Below are positions 10,529 through 20,963 of a stretch of DNA of 64,000 bases, piece by piece; the stretch's first letter is position 1, and every line of letters begins with the position of its first letter. Under the pieces are notes generated by a model, which was not told where the DNA came from, did not search any database, and saw nothing but the letters and a program-made list of their open reading frames with translations. A program made the position numbers and the translations under genes. The DNA is from Branchinecta lynchi (lineage: Eukaryota; Arthropoda; Branchiopoda; Anostraca; Branchinectidae). The stretch lies in NCBI GenBank assembly GCA_023053575.1, contig JAKZAP010000016.1, forward strand, positions 6,320,046 to 6,384,045, read 5' to 3'.

Positions 10529-10850
10529 TATATTGATGATGATGATGATGGTGAATGTCTTTCACTCCTTCTGTGCTTCCGTGCCTACGTGTCCTGAAGT
10601 CTATCGTGCGTACTTGTCCGTGAGGCATGGCGGCATTGGCGCGTTGAGGTCGTTGGGCGTTGGGACATTGATTCATTAGGGCGTTTCGGGACTACGTGTC
10701 GATCAAGGGTATCTACGTAGGCCGGTTTACATTTGTGTTGATGTGTCTTTATTTACGCACTTAAGAAGAGGAAAATAGTGCAGTATATAGACAAATAAAA
10801 GGAAAAAATACAATGAGCTTTCAATAGTGTAGTAAGTGCACGAGATAAAA

Positions 10851-13837
10851 ACAAGAGCTACGAGCTCATATGGCACTTGTACGAGTAGGCTGTACAAGAA
10901 AGTAGATGAAAACGTCACAAAATACACCCGCCATCCAAAAAGGCGGTTAGTAAATAGAAATAGGATATTTAGTTTCACTCATTTCTGAGCAGTTCCGGCA
11001 TCGTCTCGATTGCAAATGCACATGACTGTTCAAACTTTCATCCCAATAAATCCGTTTGTTTGATCCCTAGACGTACTACACGATTTCCGGTACTCACTCT
11101 ATTTCCACCTACCGTGGCCGAATCTGGTTCGGAATAAAAAAAAAATCGACCACCTAAAGCATCTTCGTTTATACCATCTACCAAGTTTCACTCGAATCTG
11201 AGCATTTTTGGAAAGTTCCGGTACCCCCCCCCCCTTCCCACCAACGTTATCGGAGCCGGTTCGGGCCCAATCTCTTAATTCCCTCATCAAGTTTGACTGA
11301 AATTGGAGCATAGCCTATCTGCAAGTTTCCAGTACCCCCCCCCCCTACCTTGGCCGAATCCGGCCCAGACGCCAAATAACAAATCTAGGCCGCATAAACT
11401 CGGCACTGTCGAATTGCATCTCATTCGGTCCATCCGTTTGGTTTTTGTGCATGTCAAAAGTCCCCCCACCCCCAATTCCCCTAATCGTGGTCGCATATGG
11501 TTCGAACGCATGTTTTACATGTCGAGGACATCGATTCGTATCACCCATGAAGTTTCACTCGAATCAGACCACTCGTTCGCAATTTATAGAAGTCCATATT
11601 TCTCTTCTCTTGCTCCCCCAAAAATGCTCGGATCTAGGAACGGAAGTTTCCGGGGGTATGTTGTGTCAGGTTTTTAAGTCAAGATAATTCGGGTCGCTAA
11701 TATGCCTGCAAAGTTTCGTTGTCGTTTTACATCTGGAACTATTCTAACTCACGACTACCGGAATTCCAGGAAACCCCCTCCAACTCCCCCCACAGAGCCC
11801 CGAAACCATCTGGCTCCGTCAATTTCATCTAGGCCTAATGCTTGTTCCATCCATTAAGTTTCGTCCCAATCCCTCTGCTTTTATAGTTTCTTGAGTTTTC
11901 CACCCCCCCCCCCCATCCCCACAGGTATCGGACCCGACCCGGACGTGACACTGAACGTCCGAGGCGATAGCTCACCAGACAAGTTTCATTCAAATCCGAT
12001 CACCCGTTCAAAAGTTATGCACGCCACTAGATTCCGGACTCCCCATCCACCCACTCCCCCCACGATGGTTGGGTCGGGGAAACGGCTGTTCTCAAGTCAA
12101 TCTGTTCGGATCCCTGACATACCTGCCAAGTTTCATCGCTCTAGGACATCAGGAAGTATGCCGAACTCGCGGGATCGCTAGAAATCCGGACCCCCACCCC
12201 AACTCCCCCACAGCGCCCTGATCCGGTCCGGTTATGTCAATGACGTGTCGAGGACCTGTGCTTGTTTTTCCCACCAAGTTTCATCCCGATCCCTCCACTC
12301 TAAGCGTTTCTCAAAATTTCCGGTTCCCTCCTCCAACTCCCCCCAGTGTCATTGGATCCGGTCCGGTTATGTCAATGACGTGTCTAGGACCTGTGTTTGT
12401 TTTTCCCACCAAGTTTCATCCCGATCCCTCCACTTTAAGCGTTTCTCAAAATTTCCGGTTCCCTCCTCCAACTCCCCCCAGTGTCATCGGATCCGGCCCG
12501 GATTTAAAGTGAGGTGTCTGAGACACAAGGTCATCCTAAATATCAATTTTCATCAAGATCCGATCACCCGTTCAAAAGTTATGCACGCCACTAGATTCCG
12601 GACTCCCCATCCACCCACTCCCCCCACGATGGTCGGGTCGGGGAAACGGCTGTTCTCAAGTCAATCTGTTCGGATCCCTGACATACCTGCCAAGTTTCAT
12701 CGCCCTAGGACACCAGGAAGTATGCCGAACTCGCGGGATCGCTAGAAATCACGACCCCCACCCCAACTCCCCCACAGTGCCCTGATCCGGTCCGGTTATG
12801 TTAATGACGTGTCTAGGACCTGTGCTTGTTTTTCCCACCAAGTTTCATCCCGATCCCTCCACTTTAAGCGTTTCTCAAAATTTCCGGTTCCCCACCCCAA
12901 CTCCCCCACAGTGCCCTGATCCGGTCCGGTTATGTCAATGACGTTTCTAGGACCTGTGCTTGTTTTTCCCACCAAGTTTCATCCCGATCCCTCCACTTTA
13001 AGCGTTTCTCAAAATTTCCGGTTCCCTCCTCCAACTCCCCCCAGTGTCATCGGATCCGGCCCGGATTTAAAGTGAGGTGTCTGAGACACGAGGTCATCCT
13101 AAATATCAATTTTCATCAAGATCCGACCACCCGTTCGCAAGCTAAAAATACCTCAAATTTTGGCTTCACCCTCCCTCCACTCCCCCCCCCCCCAGATGGT
13201 CGAATCGGGGAATTGATGATTTCCTATTTAAGCTGGTCGGGTCCCAGACATGCCTGTCAATTTCCATCATCCCAGCACATCAGGAAGCACGGAACTCGCG
13301 GGATCACTACAAATTCGGACTTCTCCCCCCCCCCCCAACTCCCCCAAAGTGAGCGGATCCGTTCCGGTTATATCAGTCACGTATCTAGGACTTTTGCTTG
13401 TACTTTCCACCAAGTTTCATTCGGATCCCTCCACTCTAAGTGTTTTCCAAGATTTCCGGTTTCCCCCTCTAACTCCCCCCAGTGTCACCGGATCCGGTCT
13501 GGATTTAAAATGGAGGGTCTGAGACACAAAGTCCTTCCATGTATTAAGTTTCATTAAGATCCGATCACCCGTTCGTAAGCTAAAAATATCTCATTTTTCC
13601 TATTTTTTCCGGATTCCCCCTCCCTCCACTCCCCTCCAGATGGTCGGATCGAGGAAGCGACAATTTCTAATTTAATCTGGTCCAGTTCCTGATATGCTTG
13701 CCAAGTTTCATCGTCCTAGCTTATCTGGAAGTGCCCGAACTAGCAAAACCGGGACCGACAGACCGACAGACCGACAGACCGACTGACGGACAGAAATAAC
13801 AATCGCTATATGGCACTTGAGTAAGCTCAAGTGCCAT
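10851..13837 (+). mobile_element. Family H element, copy H1 (full length, tandem-module)
   Basis: The left end is ACAAGAGCTACGAGCTCATA followed by TGGCACTTG. The right end is a perfect 28-nt hairpin, ATGGCACTTGAG/TAAG/CTCAAGTGCCAT, at 13810-13837. ATGGCACTTG is terminal at one end and subterminal at the other. The interior is a run of diverged modules of about 130-180 bp. Each has an AAGTTTCATC-like phrase, a TTTCCGG phrase followed by C-rich sequence, and CGGATCCGG. Modules of 134 bp repeat almost exactly near 12234-13060. The flanks are A-rich. Long frames here (for example 12245-12745) are translated repeats, not genes. It resembles Helentron-associated non-autonomous elements, by inference only. 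Confidence 0.8.
13810..13837 (+). other. Perfect terminal hairpin of family H copy H1
   Basis: A 12-bp stem with a TAAG loop at the very end of the element. The same hairpin, with a CTTA loop, forms the start of copy H2 (51332-51359) in the opposite orientation. Rolling-circle transposons carry a hairpin near one terminus. Confidence 0.85.
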
Positions 13838-14316
13838 AAAAAGAAACATTAAAAAAAAGAAAGAAAAGGGACTAATTGGGTCTAAAAAATCTTCTTCCTA
13901 GATGGAATGCGGAGAAATTAACTATTGTGTTCGCTAATCTTGGCGTTATGGTCCGGGCGGTGAAGGAGATTTTCCATCGTATCGGTTCGGCTGCCTTCAG
14001 TTAAAAATGGTATCCAGCGAGAGTTGTACTTTGCAGGGGAAGTATGGCAGCTTTCTCGAACGGCACGAGCTGTCTAGACTGAGCTTTAGGGCTCGAGTAG
14101 CCAAGGAAGCGGATGTAGTTTCTCCGTATCAGTTACGGCTGCGATCATTCAGGTCTGGCATGACTTCTGATTCATAGAAGAGATTCGGCATCTTCCTATG
14201 GTGAGGATTTGGCAAATAGTGCCAATCTGGAACACTTGGTAAATAAAAACATCTGTGACAGGAAAGTCGAAAATGGGTGGACTGGTGATGGCGATGGTTA
14301 CTGAGAAGAAATCCAT

Positions 14317-14394
14317 ATTTGACAATGCAAAACGGATACGTCAGCTACATTTTGCAACAAATGTAGCTGACGTATCCGTTATGCATTGTCAAAC
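14317..14394. repeat. Short near-perfect palindrome from hammerhead-repeat ends
   Basis: GACAATGCAAAACGGATACG is followed by its inverse ending TATCCGTTATGCATTGTC. The arms are about 35 bp around TTTTGCAACAAA. The arm phrase GTAGCTGACGTATCCGTT is the same one found downstream of the hammerhead-like motifs. This may be two ends joined without the ribozyme core. Confidence 0.75.
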
Positions 14395-15207
14395 ATGATT
14401 CGCAGTCAGCTTGGGCTAAAGGAATATCTGAGAAGAAATTAGTGGAATAGGTTTCCGTTCTGCGTTAAAGAGCTAAATTAGTTCGTTTGATTGGAACTTT
14501 AGTCAACTAACCATTTAGAAACTGACAACTGAATTTATTAATTTTTCTTGTTCTTCAGTGACTCACCTTTGTTCTTGCTTGCCGGGCCTTTAGAGTCTGT
14601 AGAAAAATGTTAATTCGAATATAAATGTGGCCATCATCCATCGCCTCCCAAGAATATGAATGTGACCAATTGGAAGCACCACCATAAAGCCCTGAGCAAA
14701 TGCGCCGATGGCACCTTAGCATAGCTTTAGCACATTATTTTGGTATAATAATAATAAGAATATGCTTATTGCCCATCATAATGCACAAATGTATAAAAAG
14801 AATTTAATAAAGAAGAAGAAAAAAGAACAAGAAAGAAATGAAAGAAAAAACATTACTGTCAACAGAAATAATGGAAAGAACACATGAAACTTAAAAAGAA
14901 AACCACACACACTGACAGAATTTACACTGAGTATCGGCTGAGCTAGATTAAGGCTGTGCTGAGAGCGCTCTCACCTTTCCCGAATAACAAATATAGGTCT
15001 TGCTACTCCATACTTTGAAGACAATCTGTTAGTACTTGTCCAAGGTGGAACCCTCAGCAGATACTTTACATATTTGTAAAAAGATTTACGAGTATCTTTC
15101 ATATCCGAGCAGGAAAATAGCTTCCAAAAAGGAGCCAAAGCAATAACGTGCGGAACTACAAAGGAATAGGATACAATATAGGATATACTAACATTTTTTC
15201 CCTTTAG

Positions 15208-15330
15208 ATGTCCCGATTGATCCCTCGCTGGTTCTCATCCTGAAGTGGGGAGGGGAGTTGACTCCCGCAGGAAGGAGACAGGCGGAAGAGTTAGGTGGAA
15301 AATTTCGATGTATGTACCCCGGAGGGCAAG
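15208..15330 (+). CDS. PPIP5K: PPIP5K exon: [12 protein letters not shown] block
   Basis: A 123-nt exon encoding [20 protein letters not shown], then [28 protein letters not shown] and RCMYPGGQG are diagnostic of PPIP5Ks within the histidine-acid-phosphatase-like domain. The acceptor is TTTCCCTTTAG and the donor GTATGC. The first two bases complete a codon with the previous exon's G, and the last base, G, starts Gly. An opposite-strand open frame at 15235-15675 covers this exon and is a shadow. Confidence 0.97.
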
Positions 15331-15629
15331 GTATGCGGCTTGGGTTGTTCTGTCTGTCTTTTCTAATCCTCTCTCTTCTTGCTGCGATGGAATTTGGTTT
15401 ACTACTATTTTATTTTCGGAATTGGGCTCGTTCTTCAGTTTGGTTTTCCCATATTTTTTATCTAGTAACGGGAGTTGATCCGTTTTTCGGTTTTGGAAAC
15501 ATTTGCACTGGTTCTCCAAAGAACAGAAGACACACGTAACTTCCCAAATCGGCTGCTCTTCGAGGGTGGTGATAAGGAGCACTCCCCGTCCGCCGGGAGT
15601 CGAAAGCCACCGGGTAAATGTGGCAGTGT

Positions 15630-15960
15630 GGGAATCTCTTGAGAAACGGCGAAAGTACAGCTTTCGATTTCGCAAATATCATGGGAATTAATTCGGCCGC
15701 GGTCTCAGAAAAAGAATTCGCCTGATTGAGATTACAGATAACTGTAAGTAAGTAATTTATTTGAGAAAGCGGAGTAACTGAAAGAAAATAAATAAAACAC
15801 ATAAACACACATAAAAAGACACTTAATTTTCAATCTTCGGCCAGGAAGCAAACCTGCTTTAGTTGACGGCTTTCGACTTAGTAAACTCTGTTACGAGAAT
15901 CCCCTGAGAAACGGCGAAAGCACGGCTTTCGACTTCGTAAACTTACCGGCAATAAATTGG
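15630..15960. repeat. Direct repeat around GAGAAACGGCGAAAG
   Basis: A phrase with GAGAAACGGCGAAAG and CTTTCGACTTCGTAAACTT-like sequence occurs near 15649-15680 and again near 15904-15945. A partial third copy lies at 15867-15890. Its short palindrome is CGAAAG/CTTTCG. The function is unknown, and it is probably repeat debris. Confidence 0.55.
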
Positions 15961-16284
15961 TCTTCTTTCGACTTCACAAATTTTCCGGCAATAAATTTGA
16001 CTCCTGCCTCTAAAACACATTCGCTTGATTGAAACGGCAAATAACTATAACCCTGCCTACCTGTACTTTTGACCCCTGCTAGCACTGAGGCAACCCCCGC
16101 CTTCACCGGGTTCCGAAAAGTCCGAAGTCAAGTGGTCCGTAGCATCGATAAGAAATGGAGGGATTCTCTTTGTCAGCTTAGGAGTCCGGTAAAGTAGTTC
16201 AGTCTGTGAAATTCTTGAACACAGTGTTTTTTTACACCCTTCTTGAACATAGATTTTTTTTTTAAATTCTCGCACAGTTTGACG

Positions 16285-16654
16285 TTCGTCTGCATTCGTT
16301 AAGTAGCATTTGACTACCAGATTTCTACAGTTTTATTTGCAGTATTCCATTAAGCTGCGAGAATGTGGACTCTCCTACATATCTACCTTGCCTAAAAAAT
16401 TGCAATTTGACTTTTAAACTCGTTTTTAGTATTTTTTCCAGCTTTGAAGAATAAAGTTCAGAAGATAGGTTCATCTAAATTCGTTTAGCAGCATTTGACC
16501 ACTAGATTTCCATAGTTTTATTTGCACTATTCTATTAAGTTGCGAGTATATGGATTCCCCTATATTTACCTATCCTCAAAAATGGCAATTTGACTTTTAA
16601 ACTCGTTTTTAGTATTTTTTCCAGCTTTGAAGATGTAAGTTCAGAAGATAGGAG
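16285..16654. repeat. Two-copy tandem repeat, 183-bp unit
   Basis: TTTGACTTTTAAACTCGTTT and the following AGTATTTTTTCCAGCTTTGA occur at a 183-bp offset (about 16407 and 16590). Each copy is preceded by a matching TTTTATTTGCA phrase and followed by GTTCAGAAGATAGG. This is a local duplication. Confidence 0.85.
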
Positions 16655-16791
16655 CGCTCAGAAAGAATTCCTGTCTTGGGAAAGTATTCCTTGTTTCGTC
16701 CTGTAAAGTTTTGTACAGGCTGCTTTCATCTTCGGTAGCCTGCGTCTTGAATTGTATTGTTCGCCTCGTAAGAGGATGTCGGTCTATATTA

Positions 16792-17087
16792 TACAGTAGA
16801 GGTAAGCTTCTTTGAAAACTTTTCTACATTTTCAACCCTTCGTTTCGTTTTTCGCCTAAAAATGTCAAATGGAAATTGTAAACTAACTAGTGCGCAAGCG
16901 CTAATAGGTGGAGAGTGTGAAAATAAAATATCACATTTTATATACAAACAGCTTTAGAACCAAGACATTTGATTAACCCAGTAACGGTTTCTATTCACGG
17001 TTTTCTAATTTTTTTTGTAATTAATGGTCAGCTTGGTTTCAAACCTTGTATGTTAGGCGACGTTCAAAGAAACATACCTCTACTGTA
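16792..17087. mobile_element. MITE with TACAGTAGAGGTA ends
   Basis: The left end is TACAGTAGAGGTAAGCTTC and the right end, inverted, is AAACATACCTCTACTGTA. It is about 296 bp and non-coding. A lone end of the same family, TACAGTAGAGGTATGGTTCC, lies at 57792. Confidence 0.8.
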
Positions 17088-17279
17088 CCCGTAGTAAGAT
17101 AATGTAGAGAGGGTTCTTTACCCACGCATCGGAAAAGTCAGTTTGGTCTTTAACCTTAAATGCTTTCCTTCTGTCTCTCTTAATTGGCTTGGTTTGGTAG
17201 TTTTGCTAACTAGTTTCTGGTTTTGGTAGTATTATGGATATGTTTGTGAACCCCCGCTATATTTCCATTTCAGCTATCT

Positions 17280-18850
17280 TGTAAGCATTAAGCTTGATGC
17301 ACACATAACGCGGATTCGCATTCGCCTAGGCGAATTCGGCGTCGCTAGGGGAAACGTGTCAACTTCAAGTGGAATTTATTCATCTCGCGCCGCGGAAAAG
17401 ATTCCCATTACTGTCGGCACCAAGCTTAAAGCCGCTTTCATATAGACACGTTGAGCGTTTCACATTGAACGTGTCCGAAAGCTTTTTAGTGCTGTAAATG
17501 CTGCATTTAATGCTGCATATTTATTTATTTTCGTCCGAATGCTGTTACCTTTATTTCTTCTCTGACACTTCTTGAATACCGAAATTTAAGTTGGGAAGAA
17601 GAAGAAAAAACAAGCATTAGCTATAGGAAGGACGACTCAGACTTCGAACGTGTCCGAAAGCTCGGAAACGAACAAAAACGCCGAATTTATTCAGCATTTT
17701 ATGCAGCATTTCGCTTTCGGACTTAAATTATCGCTAATTAAATTATCGCTAATGCAGCATTAATTCAGCATAAATTTCATTGACAAATTCAGCAAGAATG
17801 CTAAATTTTATGCTGAATTTTCAAATAGAAACTGGGGAGTATAGCGATTCTCTCAGTGCTTTCGGCGGCAAACATAAGAAATTCAAAAAGACAACTGACA
17901 ATTCGGCAAACATTCCAAATTTTAAGACAACAGGCGATTATGGCCAACGAAGAAAGGAAAGATAAGAAGATAAGAAGGTTGGATATCAGTAGATGATCCA
18001 TTTTGTCAGCTTTATACAGCTAATTCTTTTTTCTTCTTCCTGACTTAAATTTTCGTATTCTATAGAAGTGTCAGAGAAGAAAAAAAGGTAACAGCTTTCG
18101 GACAAAAAAGAAAAAGAAAATGCAGCATTAATGCAGCATTCACAGCACCAAAAAGCTTTCGGACACGTTCTTCGTAAAGTATGTTCCATAAAGTTTGTCG
18201 CCGCTCAGACGGAATTCCACCATTACGAGAGTTTTGTGTGACAATTTGTTCTAGAAAGAAAAAGATTCCAGGAAGATACTAGGGGAATCGCTGTGCTCCC
18301 CAGTTTCTTCTTGAAAAATTCTGCTTAAAATTTAACATCTTTGCTGAATTTTTCGATGAATTTTATGCTGAATTAATGATGCATTAACTGAACGAACATT
18401 TAAGTCTGAAAGCAAAATGCTGCATAAAATCCTGAATTAATTCAGCATTTTCGTTCGTTTCGGAGCTTTCGGACACGTTCATTGAGTTATGCGTACTCTG
18501 CGTCGCGCATGCGGCGACGCAACGCAGGTCTTACGCAAACAAACGTAAGATTAGAACCAAGTTCTATTCTTGCGTTGCGGCGACGCGTACGCATCAGATT
18601 TTTAGTGAAAAATTGAAGTTTTTTCAGAAAAACTGGAGCAAAGTCTACCGATGATGAAGAAGAACTTACTAATGATGAAAGAAAAGAAAATTCAACACAT
18701 AAATCAAGAAAGAAAAACGTAAATACGCATAAAGTGTGAAAGCTTAACGCGTTTGTGTGAAAGAAAAGCCACGCAATCTGTACACAACGCAAGATAAACG
18801 CATACACTGGGCATCGCAACGACGCGTCAGTGGGAAAGTAGCCTAAAGGT
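17280..18850. repeat. Multi-arm foldback region
   Basis: Two pairs of inverted arms can be seen. One pairs about 17480-17605 with 18040-18175 (GAACGTGTCCGAAAGCTTTT and its inverse, plus a TCAGAGAAGAAA block). The other pairs about 17640-17830 with 18340-18485 (GAACGTGTCCGAAAGCTCGG and its inverse, plus AATTCAGCATTTT blocks). TGCTGCATTAATGCAGCAT-type palindromes recur throughout. The outer flanks hold CG-rich palindromes (GCCTAGGCG near 17325, GCATGCGGCGACGC near 18510). No transposase was seen. Confidence 0.65.
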
Positions 18851-19996
18851 CTACGGAGTTTTCAAAAAGGAAGTCCTGCATCAGGCTCGTCATCTGTGTC
18901 GGTGATGTGTCACAGTGGGCCCTTGATATGTTCTCAGTAATAATTCACAGTGGCATATAAACACAGTGCACGATGGCGGAGAAAGTATTTCAAAAAAAAG
19001 AAAAAAAACACGAAAAGTACAAATAATTGACGAAATACACAAAGAGCAAATCTGACCTAAACCTTACGACACGCAGCCTTGTCCGCGATCTTATTCCCCC
19101 TTATAAGTTTCCGCTCGACGAGGCGTGTACTGAACCGATAAGTAGCCATCTCCATTTTCAGTGTTTTAAAAGCAAACCGGAGCGAACGGCGTCGGTCAGT
19201 TGGAATTTCACTTCCTGTTCAGTACTAAGAAGTTTCCTATGGCACTCGTTAGTCGCCCCTGCATCTAACTCGGTTAGGGTCTATCAGCCTATTACTCAAA
19301 AGGATGGGCTGTGTTTCCGAGCATAACTGACGGAATAAAAAGGGGCATGGCGATGGATCCGTGATTTTGTTTTATTTGTCACCACATAATTTCAAATGGC
19401 ATCATACTGCGTTTACTTCTCCTCGACTTTATTCTACCATGACGGGGTTACTCCAACCTCGTACATCTTTCAGGTTAGAACGAAAGTAGTGGCCTTTTGT
19501 TTAATGTTGGGTAGGCAAGAGGTTGGAACAACTATGTTTGGTCAGTAATTCCTTCGAAAACGCTGTAGAGACGACAACGTTGTAACCATGGGTAGGGCGC
19601 GCGCGTTCAGGGCCATAGGAGGGTAGTAAGTGGAATCCGATAGATAGGCCTTTTTATCCATAGCGGCTTTTAGTTACTATAGGTAGGAGTAGCGGCGTCG
19701 CGTATGGGGGGGGGGACCCCCCCCCATGTTGTCGGCCAGTCGGTAAAAAATAACCGAGTCAGCGCAAAGCTCCGCGATTTTTCGTAAAATCAGTCGATGT
19801 TTTTTCTTTGAAACAGTCGGTTTTTCTTAAAAATAGTAGACTTTTTCTTAAAAACATTAGGTAAAGACCCCCCCCCCCCTAAAAAAAAGAAACATAAAAA
19901 AAAAATTTGGCCAGTAACGCCTCTGGGTAGTAGGTTATTTATTCCATAATTCCATCAGGGGATGCGGTAGACACGACAAAGTTATATCCATAAGCA

Positions 19997-20138
19997 GGCC
20001 CGTATCCAGGAATTGGTTTCGGGGGGGGGGGGCCTGCTGGTCGGATAGAAAAGGGCAAAAAACACATAGATCAGAGGGAAAGCGTATACAAATGATTATT
20101 TTTGTATGTTTTTTTTTTTGGGGGGGGGGGGCAACCCC

Positions 20139-20175
<37 letters not shown>

Positions 20176-20186
20176 TGGATACGGCC
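19997..20186. repeat. GTATCCAGG inverted repeat with G and C runs
   Basis: The left end is GGCCCGTATCCAGGAATT and the right end is CTGGATACGGCC. The interior has a G run at 20023-20032, a G run at 20121-20130 and an uninterrupted C run of about 37 at 20139-20175. A related copy lies at about 32848-32996 inside family H copy H7. Homopolymer lengths in such runs are unreliable. Confidence 0.7.
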
Positions 20187-20524
20187 TTGTCCATGAGTAA
20201 AACATTCGTGACCAGTACCAGAAAAAGGTAGTAAATGGAATCCGATTGGGCTTGAAGAGACTATACTGGAGCAAAGGATAAAGATTACATACCGTCGCGA
20301 TTGAGAGTTTCGCGATTGAGAGTTACAACAAACAAATAAAATCAGGCGTCATTGGGTCGATTAATGGTTTGGACCGACGGTCCGGTTTTCCTTTAATGGA
20401 ATCTGAAATAAGTCGGAAAAGTTTCTTGTTCTGCGGAAAATCCAGGCAAGGATTTAGAAATCCGAGCAGGAAAGTCCGGTATGTTTGTCGCAGGCCAACG
20501 GAGTAGAGCAAAATTTAAGTTTCA

Positions 20525-20679
20525 CACCTCAAAAAGTGTATCCGAGTAAGGATTAAAGTTAACTACAGTATTTCCTACTGGGATTAATCTTATCTTTAAT
20601 GGGATAAGATTAATCCGAATTAGAGATAATTTTATCCTATTATAAGAGACAAGATTAATCCCAGTAGCAAATACTGTGT
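20525..20679. mobile_element. MITE family P, copy 1 (palindromic)
   Basis: The core is palindromic: GTATTTCCTACTGGGATTAA, and inverted TTAATCCCAGTAGCAAATAC. The outer TACACTGTAAAAAGTTTC end is degraded here (AAAAAGTGTATCCGAG). Intact relatives are at 32297-32461, 38613-38784 and 60457-60618. Confidence 0.8.
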
Positions 20680-20728
20680 AGTCAGTTAGTCAGTGGAGCT
20701 TTCCTGATAGCATACCTTATTATCATAG

Positions 20729-20963
20729 GTGAATATTCCGGAACCCAGGGCCTGGGGCTACTGCGACTTCACTCCACCTTTCGTCATGATTTGAAAATCT
20801 ATGCGTCTGACGAGGGGCGAGTCCAGATGACAGCAGCTGCGTTCGCCAAAGGTTTGCTGGCTCTGGAGGGGGAGCTAACTCCGATCTTGGTTCAGATGGT
20901 AAAGAGTGCCAACACAAATGGTTTGTTGGATGATGATTGTGAAGCAAGCAAGTTCCAGTCACA
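20729..20963 (+). CDS. PPIP5K: PPIP5K exon: core of phosphatase-like domain
   Basis: The largest visible exon (235 nt). It encodes [40 protein letters not shown] and [19 protein letters not shown]. This is the most conserved stretch of the PPIP5K phosphatase-like domain and matches animal orthologues almost residue for residue by eye. [18 protein letters not shown] corresponds to the second conserved basic patch around the phosphate-binding site. The acceptor is TTATCATAG and the donor GTAAGT. Phase is GT in and CA out. Confidence 0.98.

Larger units (their letters stand above)
9959..15207. other. Intron 4: MITE Q, element H1, palindrome
   Basis: It contains family Q copy 2 (10134-10528), a (GAT)n microsatellite at 10534-10551, family H copy 1 (10851-13837), a palindrome (14317-14394) and a minus-orientation LINE-like tail near 14745-14830. 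I saw nothing in 13850-14310 or 14840-15200. Confidence 0.75.
15331..20728. other. Intron 5: direct and inverted repeats
   Basis: It holds a direct repeat of a GAGAAACGGCGAAAG phrase (15650 and 15905), a 183-bp tandem duplication (16285-16654), a MITE (16792-17087) and a complex foldback region (17280-18850). These are followed by a poly-G/poly-C repeat (19997-20186) and a family P palindrome (20525-20679). Nothing is recognised at 18860-19680. Confidence 0.7.

Noticed and set aside
12245..12745. 166-codon plus-strand reading frame
   Set aside because: It lies wholly in family H modules and translates the same peptide several times. Frames shift between modules and the inverted copy H2 has different frames, so it is repeat-derived.
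15235..15675. 146-codon minus-strand frame over exon 5
   Set aside because: It is antisense to a conserved PPIP5K exon with correct splice sites, and its peptide has no recognisable features.
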